Below, piece after piece: positions 47,115 through 55,327 of a stretch of 64,000 nucleotides of DNA (positions within the stretch are counted from its first letter, which is position 1; every line of letters begins with the position of its first letter). This DNA comes from Desulfacinum hydrothermale DSM 13146 (GTDB lineage Bacteria; Desulfobacterota; Syntrophobacteria; Syntrophobacterales; DSM-9756), in contig NZ_FWXF01000008.1 in NCBI RefSeq assembly GCF_900176285.1, positions 1 through 64,000 on the forward strand, read 5' to 3'. The notes beneath the pieces were generated by a model. It was not told where the DNA came from. It did not search any database and worked only from the letters and a program-made list of their open reading frames with translations. The position numbers and the translations under genes were made by a program.

Positions 47115-47651
47115 TCAATCAAGCTCTTGGAACCGGACGCGCACGGCGGGGTCGATCTTTTCGTTTCGTTGGAGCACCCCCTGGGCCATGTCCGCTTTGT
47201 GCTCTTGGAGGCGATGGGCCAGGACGGGGTCGGCCGTGGCCAGGATCTGCACGGCGAAAAGCGCCGCATTGCGGGCCCCCCCCTTGCCCACGGCCATGGT
47301 GGCCACCGGGATGCCCGGCGGCATCTGAACGGTGGCCAAAAGGGCGTCCATACCATGGAGCGGTGAAGAATCGATGGGAACCCCGATGACCGGAAGCGCG
47401 GTCTTGGACGCCAGGACTCCGGCCAGGTGGGCGGCCCACCCGGCACCTGCGATGAGCACCTTGAGGCCGCGCTCAGCCGCATTGGCCGCGTACCGGGCCG
47501 CCTGCTCCGGAGTGCGATGGGCGGACAAGATCGCCATCTCAAAGGGCACCCCAAATTGGCGAAGCACTTCGGCGGCGGCCTCCATCACCGGCAGATCCGA
47601 ATCGCTTCCCATCAGAATGCCCACCAGTGCCTTGTTTTCGTGCACCTGCAT
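47115..47651 (-). CDS. purE: N5-carboxyaminoimidazole ribonucleotide mutase (class I PurE)
   Basis: 178 residues. It converts N5-CAIR to CAIR in purine synthesis. Motifs: GILMGSDSDLPVMEAAAEVL, AILSAHRTPEQAARYA, AGWAAHLAGVLASKTALPVI and VQMPPGIPVATMAVGKGGAR. These fit class I (bacterial, needs PurK) rather than class II. It follows purD by 17 bases. Its 3' end abuts a dispersed repeat that gives it a slightly unusual last dozen residues. Confidence 0.93.
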   Translation of the reverse strand: MQVHENKALVGILMGSDSDLPVMEAAAEVLRQFGVPFEMAILSAHRTPEQAARYAANAAERGLKVLIAGAGWAAHLAGVLASKTALPVIGVPIDSSPLHGMDALLATVQMPPGIPVATMAVGKGGARNAALFAVQILATADPVLAHRLQEHKADMAQGVLQRNEKIDPAVRVRFQELD

Positions 47652-47668
47652 CCTCTCCCCCGACGGAT

Positions 47669-48964
47669 CTACTCTTTGCCGATGTCACTTCGATAATACA
47701 TCCCCTGGAAGGAAACCTTGGCCATCTCCCGGTAGGCGATCTCACGGGCTTCACTCAGGCTTTCGCCCGTGCTGACGATGCAAAGGACGCGGCCTCCCGT
47801 GGTCACGAGCTCCCCGTCCTGCCCCCAGCCGGTCCCGGAATGGAAGACCAGACAGCTCGGGTCCACCGCATCCAGCCCTCGGATGGGCACTCCGATCTTG
47901 TAGCGTTCGGGATATCCCTTGTACCAGCCTTTCTTCCCCTTGGTTCGGCCGCTTACGGCGATCAGGCACAACCGGTAGCGCGGATCCCACTGGAGTTCCA
48001 TTTCCTTGAGCCTTCCCGTCAGAATGGCCTCCGACACCTCCACCAGGTCCGTTTGCAGCCGGGGTAGGATGACCTGCGCTTCCGGGTCCCCCAAGCGGAT
48101 ATTGATTTCCAACACGTACGGCATGATGCCGTCCGCTTCCTCCACCAACATGAGCCCCAGGTAGAGGATCCCACGATACAGGATGTGGTACGTTTCCCGA
48201 AGGCCCTGAATGAGCGGCTCGGCCACCCGCTCCATGATGGTCTTGACCAGGGCGTCGTCCAACCACGGATGGGGGGAATAGGAGCCCATGCCGCCGGTGT
48301 TCTTTCCCTCGTCGTTGTCACGGGCGCGCTTGTAGTCCTGGGCCGCCACCATGGGCACGAGGGTGTAGCCGTCCGAAAAGCAGAAAAAGGACAGTTCTCG
48401 TCCGTACAGGCGCTTTTCGATGTCCACCCGGGCGCCCGCTTCGCCGAAGATCCTCTTTTCCATGATCTGGTGGATGGCCTCTTCGGCATCGGCCACATCA
48501 TCGCAGACCAGGGAGCCCTTTCCGGCGGCGAGCCCATCGGCCTTGACCACCACCGGATATCCCACGGAGCGCACGTAGTCGCGAGCCTTGTGGGGATCCG
48601 AAAAGACCTGGAATTCCGGAATCGGAATCCCCAGTTCCCGCAGCATGACCTTGGTGTCGCACTTACTCGATTCCAGCCGACTGGCCCTTTGATTGGGCCC
48701 GACGATGGACAGTCCCCGACTTTCAAACAGATCCACAATGCCCGCCGAGAGGGGGCTTTCCGGTCCCACGAAGGTCAGGTCGATCCCTTCCTTTTCCGCA
48801 AAGGCCGCCATCTGTTCCGGAGTCCGGGCGTCCACGCATTCCGCCGTCTGAGAGATCCCCGCGTTTCCGTGAGCCACATACACCTTGCGAACCCGATCGC
48901 TTTGGGTGAATTTCCATGCGATGGCATGGTCCCGCCCGCCGCTGCCGACCACAAGAACCTTCAT
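47669..48964 (-). CDS. purD: Phosphoribosylamine-glycine ligase
   Basis: 431 residues, starting MKVLVVGSGGRDHAIAWKFT. This ATP-grasp enzyme makes glycinamide ribonucleotide. Motifs: NQRASRLESSKCDTKVMLRE, YPVVVKADGLAAGKG, NTGGMGSYSP and LEINIRLGDPEAQVILPRL. The usual family wording NVRFGDPETQ is NIRLGDPEAQ here. It lies between a stand-alone purH-type gene and purE, forming a purine cluster on the minus strand. Confidence 0.95.
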   Translation of the reverse strand: MKVLVVGSGGRDHAIAWKFTQSDRVRKVYVAHGNAGISQTAECVDARTPEQMAAFAEKEGIDLTFVGPESPLSAGIVDLFESRGLSIVGPNQRASRLESSKCDTKVMLRELGIPIPEFQVFSDPHKARDYVRSVGYPVVVKADGLAAGKGSLVCDDVADAEEAIHQIMEKRIFGEAGARVDIEKRLYGRELSFFCFSDGYTLVPMVAAQDYKRARDNDEGKNTGGMGSYSPHPWLDDALVKTIMERVAEPLIQGLRETYHILYRGILYLGLMLVEEADGIMPYVLEINIRLGDPEAQVILPRLQTDLVEVSEAILTGRLKEMELQWDPRYRLCLIAVSGRTKGKKGWYKGYPERYKIGVPIRGLDAVDPSCLVFHSGTGWGQDGELVTTGGRVLCIVSTGESLSEAREIAYREMAKVSFQGMYYRSDIGKE

Positions 48965-49109
48965 GCTCTCCCTTCCATTGTCCGTTTAACGCTGTGATCG
49001 TGCGATGCCGCCGTCCCCATCGCCCCTTCAGGCGGAATGGAAAAGCGGGGATCTTGCCCCGCTCTTGGCGTCCAGCCCGCACACCCTCCACCGGAAGCGG
49101 CGGCGCATT

Positions 49110-49712
49110 TCAGCTCCCTTCACAGACCCGTTTCAAATAGCTGCAGATGGCCCCGTCATAGCCATGGGTCAGGCAAAAGGCCTTGGCGGCCAGCCGAAGG
49201 CGCGTCTCCTTGGACAGGGAACCGCCGCTGCGCTCCATCTCCTCCAGAACGCCTTCATAATCCGCCGGGTCGGTGACCACCGCCACGTGGGCGTTGTTCT
49301 TGGCCGCGGCCCGTATCAAGGTGGGCCCTCCGATGTCGATGTTTTCGATGGCCTCTTCCAATGTGCACCCGGGCTTGGCCACCGTCTGCTCGAAGGCGTA
49401 GAGGTTCACCACCACCATGTCGATGGGCTCGATGCCCTGCTCGGCCATGGTGCGCCGGTGTTCTTCCAGATCGCGTCTTGCCAGGATCCCCCCATGGATC
49501 TTGGGATGCAACGTCTTGACGCGGCCGTCGAGAATTTCCGGAAACCCCGTGAAGTCGCTCACATCCTCAACCTGCAGGCCGCCTTGGCGCAGCATCTTCG
49601 CCGTTCCCCCCGTGGACAGGATCTTCACCCCATGGCGGGCCAGGCCCTGGGCGAACTCCACAACCCCCGACTTGTCCGTCACACTCACTAAGGCCCTCTT
49701 GATGACCGTCAT
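49110..49712 (-). CDS. purH: IMP cyclohydrolase (PurH N-terminal domain only)
   Basis: 200 residues from ATG 49712 (AAAGGGGG upstream). It closes the ring of FAICAR to IMP. The sequence is the MGS-like domain of Pur[54 protein letters not shown] and [16 protein letters not shown]. The AICAR formyltransferase domain (about 320 residues) that normally follows is absent: the frame ends cleanly at VCEGS. Stand-alone cyclohydrolases are known in sulfate reducers, so this is probably a natural split and not a truncation. Confidence 0.9.
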   Translation of the reverse strand: MTVIKRALVSVTDKSGVVEFAQGLARHGVKILSTGGTAKMLRQGGLQVEDVSDFTGFPEILDGRVKTLHPKIHGGILARRDLEEHRRTMAEQGIEPIDMVVVNLYAFEQTVAKPGCTLEEAIENIDIGGPTLIRAAAKNNAHVAVVTDPADYEGVLEEMERSGGSLSKETRLRLAAKAFCLTHGYDGAICSYLKRVCEGS

Positions 49713-49807
49713 GACAGCCCCCTTTCGCACCCGGGGCAAAACCGCGGCCCGGTTCATGGATCCGGCGCCCGGGCCGGCGTCACCCCATTGTCTTCCGCTC
49801 AGGCGCC

Positions 49808-50569
49808 TCAAGCCGCCGCTTCGGCCTGAGGCAGCACCTTGTCGAAGATGGCGTAGGCTTCCCGAACCACCGCTGCATCGGCCGGCAGTTGGCTGGTGGG
49901 CTTTCCCTCCATATCGAACTGGGCCAGCATGGGATCGGCCGGAAGAACGTAGATGCCGTCACCGAAGAGATCTCTCACGTCTTGAGGCCAGCCTTGCGGC
50001 GGTTCCTGAACCTGATTGACCACCAGGATGCGGTGGCCCACCCGCATGGGCAGGGAGTCCACCAACTGTGCGATACGACAGGCCGCCATGAGCCCCCGGC
50101 GGCTGGGATCGGAAACCAGCAGCAACAAATCCACGTCCTTTTGAGTCAACCGGCTGAAGTGCTCCATCCCTGCTTCGTTGTCGATGACCAGGTAGTCGTA
50201 ATTTTTCATCAATCGGTCCAGCAGGCTGCTCAGCAGATTGTTGGCCGCGCAGTAACAGCCCGGACCCTCCGGACGGCCCATGGCGATCAGGTCGAAGCCA
50301 TCCCCCTCCACAAGGGACTGCTCCATCTTCATCTCCATGAAGATGTCCTTGGTCATGCCCACGGGAACATCCTTTTTCATCATTTCCCGGGCATCGGAAA
50401 GCGTCTCTTCCACAGGGACCCCCAACACCTCGTTGAGGTTGGAATTGGAATCCGCATCCACGGCCAGGACGGGCTTTCGCCCACTTTCGATGAGATAGCG
50501 GATCACCAGCCCCGCCAGGGTCGTCTTGCCCGTTCCGCCTTTGCCACCCAGTGCGATTGTCAGGCCCAC
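49808..50569 (-). CDS. cooC: CooC-like MinD-family ATPase
   Basis: 253 residues with a GTG start at 50569, fixed by AAGGAGG six bases upstream. It has the deviant Walker [20 protein letters not shown], then [17 protein letters not shown], a glycine/cysteine loop [16 protein letters not shown] (the CxC-type metal site of CooC), and [16 protein letters not shown]. CooC/AcsF proteins insert nickel into CO dehydrogenase/acetyl-CoA synthase. The location between purine genes and the metF-metV pair fits a Wood-Ljungdahl function; the CODH genes are not in this window. Confidence 0.85.
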   Translation of the reverse strand: MGLTIALGGKGGTGKTTLAGLVIRYLIESGRKPVLAVDADSNSNLNEVLGVPVEETLSDAREMMKKDVPVGMTKDIFMEMKMEQSLVEGDGFDLIAMGRPEGPGCYCAANNLLSSLLDRLMKNYDYLVIDNEAGMEHFSRLTQKDVDLLLLVSDPSRRGLMAACRIAQLVDSLPMRVGHRILVVNQVQEPPQGWPQDVRDLFGDGIYVLPADPMLAQFDMEGKPTSQLPADAAVVREAYAIFDKVLPQAEAAA

Positions 50570-50784
50570 TCGTGTCCTCCTTGATCGGTCTGTCTTTGAG
50601 ATCTTCAAGCCGCATCATCCTATTCAGGCCCTTGGGGAGTGTCAACCGCAGGCCTCTGGAACCAAGCTCCCACAACTCTTTCTCTTTTCAAGAAATCCCG
50701 GACGGGGGCGAGGGCGGAGACCGGCGCACCGCCTCCAACCGATTGGACCCACCCGCTGGTGCAGCCATGTCCCGGTGGGCCGGC

Positions 50785-50826
50785 GCCACCAAAAAAGGCG
50801 GGGTGCTCCCGCCTTTTTTGGTGGCC
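50785..50826. terminator. Bidirectional terminator after metF
   Basis: A 42-base perfect or near-perfect palindrome: GCCACCAAAAAAGGCGGG and CCCGCCTTTTTTGGTGGC around a short loop. The T6 runs suit both strands. It closes the mvhD-metV-metF transcript 28 bases after the stop. Confidence 0.9.
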
Positions 50827-50853
50827 TTAATTTTGGATGAAGCCGCTTGGAGA

Positions 50854-51780
50854 TCAATCCACTTTGGGCCGCGGCAAGAGGCCCGCCGCCTCCAGGATCT
50901 CAGGCACCTTGTGTTCCCATTCGATGGCCATGAGGTGGATGCCGGCCACGCCGGGCATCTCCCGCATTTCCTGGATCTGTTCCACGGCAATCTTGATGCC
51001 TTCCGCCGCTTGTTTCTTCTTTTCCACGCCTTTCAGACGCTCGATGTAGTAGTCGGGCACATCCAAGCCGGGCACGAACTTGGCCATGTAGCGGGCCATG
51101 CCCACGGACTTGAGAGGTGTGATACCGGCCATGATGTAGCACTTTTCCGTCAGACCCTCTTCGTGCGCCATGTGCATGTATTTACGCCATTTATCCATGT
51201 TGTAGATGCACTGGGTCTGGACGAAGTCCACGCCGGCATCGATCTTTTTGGCAAGGCGCGTGACGCGGAACTCGAAGGGATCGCCGAAGGGATTGGCCGC
51301 GGCGCCGATAAAAAACTTGGCCACCCCTTCGCATTCCTGGCCGCTCAGCATCTTGCCCTCATCGCGAAGCATTTTCACGATGGAAATGAGCTGGACCGAG
51401 TCCACATCGAAGACGTTCTTGGACTGGGGATGATCGCCAAACTTGTTGTGATCGCCCGACAGACACAGAACATTGCGGATTCCCAGGGCGTACGCACCCA
51501 GCAGATCGCTCTGCATGGCGATGCGGTTGCGGTCCCGGCAGACCATTTGCAAATTGGGCTCCAGCCCCATGTCCACCAACAGCTTGCACACGGCCACACT
51601 GGACATGCGCACCACAGAGGTCTGGTTGTCGGTCACATTGATGGAGTCCACCACGCCCTTCAGGTAGCTGGCCTTCTTCTCCACGGCCTCCACACTCGCA
51701 CCCCGGGGAGGACCCAGCTCGCCAGTGACCGCAAAATGCCCGCTGGTCAAGACCTTTTCCAGATTGCTTCCGGCTTTCAT
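50854..51780 (-). CDS. metF: 5,10-methylenetetrahydrofolate reductase, MetF
   Basis: 308 residues from ATG 51780, overlapping the metV stop as ATGA. It reduces methylene-THF to methyl-THF with FAD. Motifs: SGHFAVTGELGPPRGASVEA, SINVTDNQTSVVRMSSVAVC, GIRNVLCLSGDHNKFGDHPQ and GVDFVQTQCIYNMDKWRKYM. In acetogens and sulfate reducers MetF pairs with the zinc protein MetV. It is the last gene of mvhD-metV-metF, before a strong terminator. With the HdrCBA set eight kb away it suggests a MetFV-Hdr-Mvh type complex. Confidence 0.95.
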   Translation of the reverse strand: MKAGSNLEKVLTSGHFAVTGELGPPRGASVEAVEKKASYLKGVVDSINVTDNQTSVVRMSSVAVCKLLVDMGLEPNLQMVCRDRNRIAMQSDLLGAYALGIRNVLCLSGDHNKFGDHPQSKNVFDVDSVQLISIVKMLRDEGKMLSGQECEGVAKFFIGAAANPFGDPFEFRVTRLAKKIDAGVDFVQTQCIYNMDKWRKYMHMAHEEGLTEKCYIMAGITPLKSVGMARYMAKFVPGLDVPDYYIERLKGVEKKKQAAEGIKIAVEQIQEMREMPGVAGIHLMAIEWEHKVPEILEAAGLLPRPKVD

Positions 51781-52448
51781 AGCTTCAAATCCTCCCTCAC
51801 GATCTTGCGTGGACCACCATCCCGGCTCGTCGACCAATCCTTGATGGGAAAGACGTTACGGAGCTTTTCCACCTGGCCCAGCTCCACCATGCGGTCGTAG
51901 ATCAAATGCCAAATGCAATCGATCTCCGGGCTCACTTCGCACTGTTTGTTGGCCGAGCCGCCGCACGGACCATTCATCAGGCTCTTGGAACACCGGGCGA
52001 TGGGACACAGGCCGCCGAAGTTGTGGATGATGCAATTGCCGCAGGACTGGCAGAACTCCGCCCACACACCATGTTCCAGGGCGCCGCCGATGAAGGTGGT
52101 GTTGAGCATGGGGAAGACCTGAATGGGATACTTCTTGGCGATGAACTGCGGTCCCACGCTGCAAGCCATGGAAAGAACCGCATCAAAGCCGTTTTCCTGG
52201 AGCATGGGGCCCAATTGATCCACATACTCCGGATCGCATTGGCGTTCCAAGGTGTGTTCCACCACCTCCAGGGGGTTCCCTGCCTTCTTTCTGGCGATCC
52301 GAAGGGCGGAGGCCAAGATGCCCACCTCCTTGGTTCCTCCGGCACAGCAGACCGTCACGCAACCCTTGCAACCGACCAGAAGGACCTTCTTAAAGTCGGC
52401 GACCATCGCAAGGATCTCTTCGATGGGTTTGCGTTCTGCAACAACCAT
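51777..52448 (-). CDS. metV: MetV, zinc-binding partner of methylenetetrahydrofolate reductase
   Basis: 223 residues from ATG 52448 (GGGGGAGGAAAG upstream). MetV joins MetF and Fe-S proteins in the acetogen-type methylene-THF reductase. It is rich in cysteine: VGCKGCVTVCCAGGTKE near residue 25, FCQSCGNCIIHNFGGLCPIA and CSKSLMNGPCGGSANKQCEV in the C-terminal half, ending with the DUF2204-like FPIKDW segment. These are the metal-binding motifs of the MetV family. Start and stop overlap with metF show translational coupling. Confidence 0.93.
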   Translation of the reverse strand: MVVAERKPIEEILAMVADFKKVLLVGCKGCVTVCCAGGTKEVGILASALRIARKKAGNPLEVVEHTLERQCDPEYVDQLGPMLQENGFDAVLSMACSVGPQFIAKKYPIQVFPMLNTTFIGGALEHGVWAEFCQSCGNCIIHNFGGLCPIARCSKSLMNGPCGGSANKQCEVSPEIDCIWHLIYDRMVELGQVEKLRNVFPIKDWSTSRDGGPRKIVREDLKL

Positions 52449-52609
52449 GGGTCCTTTCCTCCCCCGGCATACCTCCCAGCATGCCTTACCAAATGACCGG
52501 TCACATCCTCTCTAGTGCGCCCGAAGGGAGCCGCACCACCATACTTACCTGGGTTTCGCCGTCTCCGCGCCCCGTGGGCGATGAACGGATGAAAAAAGGA
52601 CGCATCACC

Positions 52610-53077
52610 TCAAACGCCCAGGGCTACTTGTTCGGAATCGCTGCCCCCAAAATCACAGTCCGGCATCGGCCCCACTGGTGACGGGCCGAGACCCCGGATC
52701 CTTTCGGTCATCTGCCGGGCGGCGGCGGCAAAACCGGGACCATCGGAAGCCGATACATGGAACATCTCCACCCGCTCCGGCTCCAAGCCCACCTCTTCCA
52801 AGATCTTCTTGACGGCCGCCACTCGTCGCTTGGCCTTCAGATTGCCGTTTTGAAAATGGCATTCGCCTTCGTGGCATCCGGCCACGTAAACTCCATCGGC
52901 GCCGTCCTCAATGGCCTTGAGCAGATGCAGCATGTCCACCCGGCCGGTACACGGCACGTTGACTATGCGCACATTGGGCGGATAATCCAATCGCATCGAA
53001 CCTGCCAGGTCCGCCGCCGTGTAGGCTCAATACATACAACAGAAAGCCACAATGCGAGGCTCGAAGTTATCCATCAT
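52610..53077 (-). CDS. mvhD: MvhD-type electron-transfer protein with selenocysteine (in-frame TGA)
   Basis: 155 residues if the in-frame TGA at 53029-53027 is read as selenocysteine. From ATG 53077 (or 53074) the peptide is MMDNFEPRIVAFCCMY-U-AYT, continuing AADLAGSMRLDYPPNVRI. This matches MvhD/VhuD, whose [2Fe-2S] site uses a CC-x2-C/U motif; the Sec takes the position of the last cysteine. Without readthrough only 16 residues or a start at 52996, missing the cluster motif, would result. A hairpin suited to a bacterial SECIS stands 14 bases after the TGA. Further motifs are PCTGRVD, AGCHEGECHFQNGN and KKILEEVGLEPERVEMFHVS. MvhD passes electrons to HdrA. It leads metV-metF, a layout known from MetFV-HdrABC-MvhD complexes. 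Confidence 0.9.
52997..53013 (-). promoter_or_regulatory. SECIS-like hairpin after the mvhD TGA
   Basis: Minus-strand CGGACCT-GGC-AGGTTCG, a seven-pair stem (one G-U) starting 14 bases after the TGA. Bacterial SECIS elements lie in this position inside the coding region. The loop has G residues next to the stem, as SelB-binding loops often do. A covariance-model search would decide. Confidence 0.55.
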
Positions 53078-53229
53078 CCTGCTTCTTCTGGTGGGGGTTC
53101 AGATAACGGTCCGTCCATGCCCGCCCCATCACGTCCTTGGCCGCCATCGCCCTCTGGGCCCGAAGGCGCCGGGTGGAGGACGGCTGCACATGAGAAGGTG
53201 GCGAAATGGGACAATTTTCACGCACTCAG

Positions 53230-53258
53230 CATATATCGGATGGGTATTCCTTTGTCAA
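53230..53258 (-). promoter_or_regulatory. Sigma-70 promoter of mvhD-metV-metF
   Basis: Minus-strand TTGACA, a perfect -35, then 17 bases, then TATATG. It lies about 150 bases before the mvhD ATG and separates this transcript from the archaemetzincin/regulator/kinase genes upstream. Confidence 0.7.
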
Positions 53259-53364
53259 GCTGAGAGCCCCATGTGCTGTCCGTCTCTTGCCAGGCCAGGT
53301 GATCCGCGGTGGCCCCCTGAAAGAACCGTCCGCTCCCGGGGCTCTCACGAGTCTCATTTCATGT

Positions 53365-53973
53365 TCATAGGGGCTTTTCCTTAGGGTGAGCCAAGGCATG
53401 AACCGCCCGATTGAACAGAAAGAGACACCGGGAACACAAACGGATGTCCGAGCGATCCAGGTGGCTGACAGAGGGGCTGAAACACATGAGGCACCCGGGC
53501 GTATCGCAATGGTAGATCTCCAAGGTATGGCCCAGCTCATGCAAAGCCACCTTCACCAGGCGCTCGTAATAGCGATCCAAGGGCACTTCGCTGCCGTCCG
53601 GGTTTGTCCTGAGCCGCGCCCCCGACACCAGGGCCAGGCGCCCGCCCATCTGAGCTTCCCCAAAGACGAATTGAAGGATCGGTACACAAAGATCCACGGA
53701 GACCAGCCCGATGATCCGCGCATGGCTGTTCAGTTCGCTCCAGCCGGCCATGTGAGCGATGATCCTGGAAGCGTCGTATTGGCGCCGGTCGCCCAGATAG
53801 GCGGATGGGGGCAGCGGGCGCGGCTCCAGGACATCCGTGGCCAGTCCGGACACCGCTTGCACGTTGGCCGCCACGATGCGCAGCGCCACCCCTCCCACGT
53901 TCCCCAAAGGAACCACCCCGACCGCACCCCGGGCCCCGGGAGATCTCCTGTGTGCATGGGTTCCGTCCGTCAC
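53365..53973 (-). CDS. Archaemetzincin-type metalloprotease
   Basis: 202 residues if the GTG at 53973 (overlapping the response-regulator TGA as GTGA) is the start; a shorter start is possible. The zinc protease core is HELGHTLEIYHC, matching HExxHxxxxxHC of archaemetzincins, followed by the structural zinc cysteines in CDTPGCLMCF and CSRC. The tyrosine/methionine-turn wording of this family (C-x2-C-M-x-F) is present. Cytoplasmic, no signal peptide. Its substrates are unknown. Being translationally coupled to a sigma-54 response regulator is unusual and suggests the protease acts in the same signalling circuit. Confidence 0.85.
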   Translation of the reverse strand: MTDGTHAHRRSPGARGAVGVVPLGNVGGVALRIVAANVQAVSGLATDVLEPRPLPPSAYLGDRRQYDASRIIAHMAGWSELNSHARIIGLVSVDLCVPILQFVFGEAQMGGRLALVSGARLRTNPDGSEVPLDRYYERLVKVALHELGHTLEIYHCDTPGCLMCFSPSVSHLDRSDIRLCSRCLFLFNRAVHALAHPKEKPL

Positions 53974-55319
53974 CCGTTCACCCGCAAACCGTACTTTTTG
54001 ATCTTGTTGTGCAGCGTGGTCCGATTGATCTCCAGGAGCCTGGCGGCCCGGCTGATGTTGCCTCCGCACAGGGAAAGAACCCGCTGGATGTGAAGCCGCT
54101 CCATCTCCTTAAGAGAATGGGGTTCGCCGGGGGCGCCCCCCCGAAAGAGAAAGCCGAAGTCGTCCCGCTGGAGCCTGCGTGCCTTGGCGAGCACCACGGC
54201 ACGCTCCACCGCGTTCTCCAGCTCCCTCACGTTGCCCGGCCAATCGTAGGCACACAGCCGATCCAGAGCCTCCGGGTCAAAGCCCTCCACCGGCTTGTTG
54301 GTCTCCCGGCGGAACTTGGCCAGAAAGTGCTCGGCCAAAACCGGAATGTCTTCCCGACGTTCCCGCAGCGGGGGCACCTGGATCTCGATCACGTTCAGCC
54401 GAAAATAGAAATCCTGTCGGAAATGGCCCCGCTCTATCTCGTGAGTCAGGTTGCGGTGCGTGGCGGAGATAAGCCGAAAATCCACCGGTATCTCCCGGGT
54501 CCCGCCCACCCGGTGGATACGCCGCTCTTCCAGAACCCGCAGAAGATCCACCTGCATCTTCATGGGGATCTCCCCGATCTCATCGAGAAACAGGGTCCCT
54601 CCATGGGCGATCTCCAGGCGGCCCTTCTTGGCCTTGGCGGCCCCCGTGAAAGATCCCACCTCGTGGCCGAAAAGCTCGCTTTCCAGCAGGCCTTCCGTAA
54701 AGGCCCCGCAGTTGATGGGCACGAAGGGGCCGAAACGCCTGGGACTGCGGGCGTGGATGGCCTTGGCCACCAGCTCCTTGCCCGTGCCCGTTTCGCCGCG
54801 GATGAGGACGGGCGAATCCACGGCGGCCACTTCCTCGATGAGCTGGAAAAGGGCCTGCATGGGCTCCGAAACGCCCACGATGTCCTGGTAGCGTTCGGCA
54901 ACGGCTGTGGCGATCTGTTCCCTGAGAAGGATGTTTTCGTCGATGAGTCGCTTGTGTTGCTGGAGCTTTTCCACCAGCAGGGTGAGCTGTTCCGGCTCAA
55001 AGGGCTTCATGAGATAGTCGTTGGCGCCCAATTTCATGGCTTCCACCGCCGTTTCCACGGATCCGTAGGCCGTGATCATCACCACCATGGTGGACGGGTA
55101 GCGCTCCTTGACCTGCTTGAGCACCTCCATACCGCTCACATCGGGCATCTTGATGTCCAGGAAGATGAGATCAAAGTCCTCCCGTTCCAGGCGCTCCAGG
55201 CCTTCTTGTCCCCGGGAAGCCGCCTCCACGCGGTAGCCGCCCTTTTTGAGCCAGCCCACCAGGGATTCTCGAACAATCAGTTCATCATCGACGACCAAGA
55301 TCTTGAAACGTCCCGTCAT
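53970..55319 (-). CDS. NtrC-family response regulator (receiver, sigma-54 AAA+, Fis HTH)
   Basis: 449 residues from ATG 55319. Receiver domain with phospho-acceptor Asp55 (FLDIKMPD) and ITAYGS switch region, then the AAA+ domain with Walker A GETGTGKE at 175-182, the sigma-54 contact loop as GSFTGA at 222-227 (canonical GAFTGA), Walker B LFLDEIGE and the arginine-finger region. The Fis helix-turn-helix is NISRAARLLEINRTTLHNKI. It follows the histidine-kinase gene by eight bases and forms a two-component system with it. A candidate sigma-54 promoter about two kb away, before the gcvH-like/hdrCBA genes, is its likely target. Confidence 0.93.
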   Translation of the reverse strand: MTGRFKILVVDDELIVRESLVGWLKKGGYRVEAASRGQEGLERLEREDFDLIFLDIKMPDVSGMEVLKQVKERYPSTMVVMITAYGSVETAVEAMKLGANDYLMKPFEPEQLTLLVEKLQQHKRLIDENILLREQIATAVAERYQDIVGVSEPMQALFQLIEEVAAVDSPVLIRGETGTGKELVAKAIHARSPRRFGPFVPINCGAFTEGLLESELFGHEVGSFTGAAKAKKGRLEIAHGGTLFLDEIGEIPMKMQVDLLRVLEERRIHRVGGTREIPVDFRLISATHRNLTHEIERGHFRQDFYFRLNVIEIQVPPLRERREDIPVLAEHFLAKFRRETNKPVEGFDPEALDRLCAYDWPGNVRELENAVERAVVLAKARRLQRDDFGFLFRGGAPGEPHSLKEMERLHIQRVLSLCGGNISRAARLLEINRTTLHNKIKKYGLRVNG

Positions 55320-55327
55320 GATCTTCC

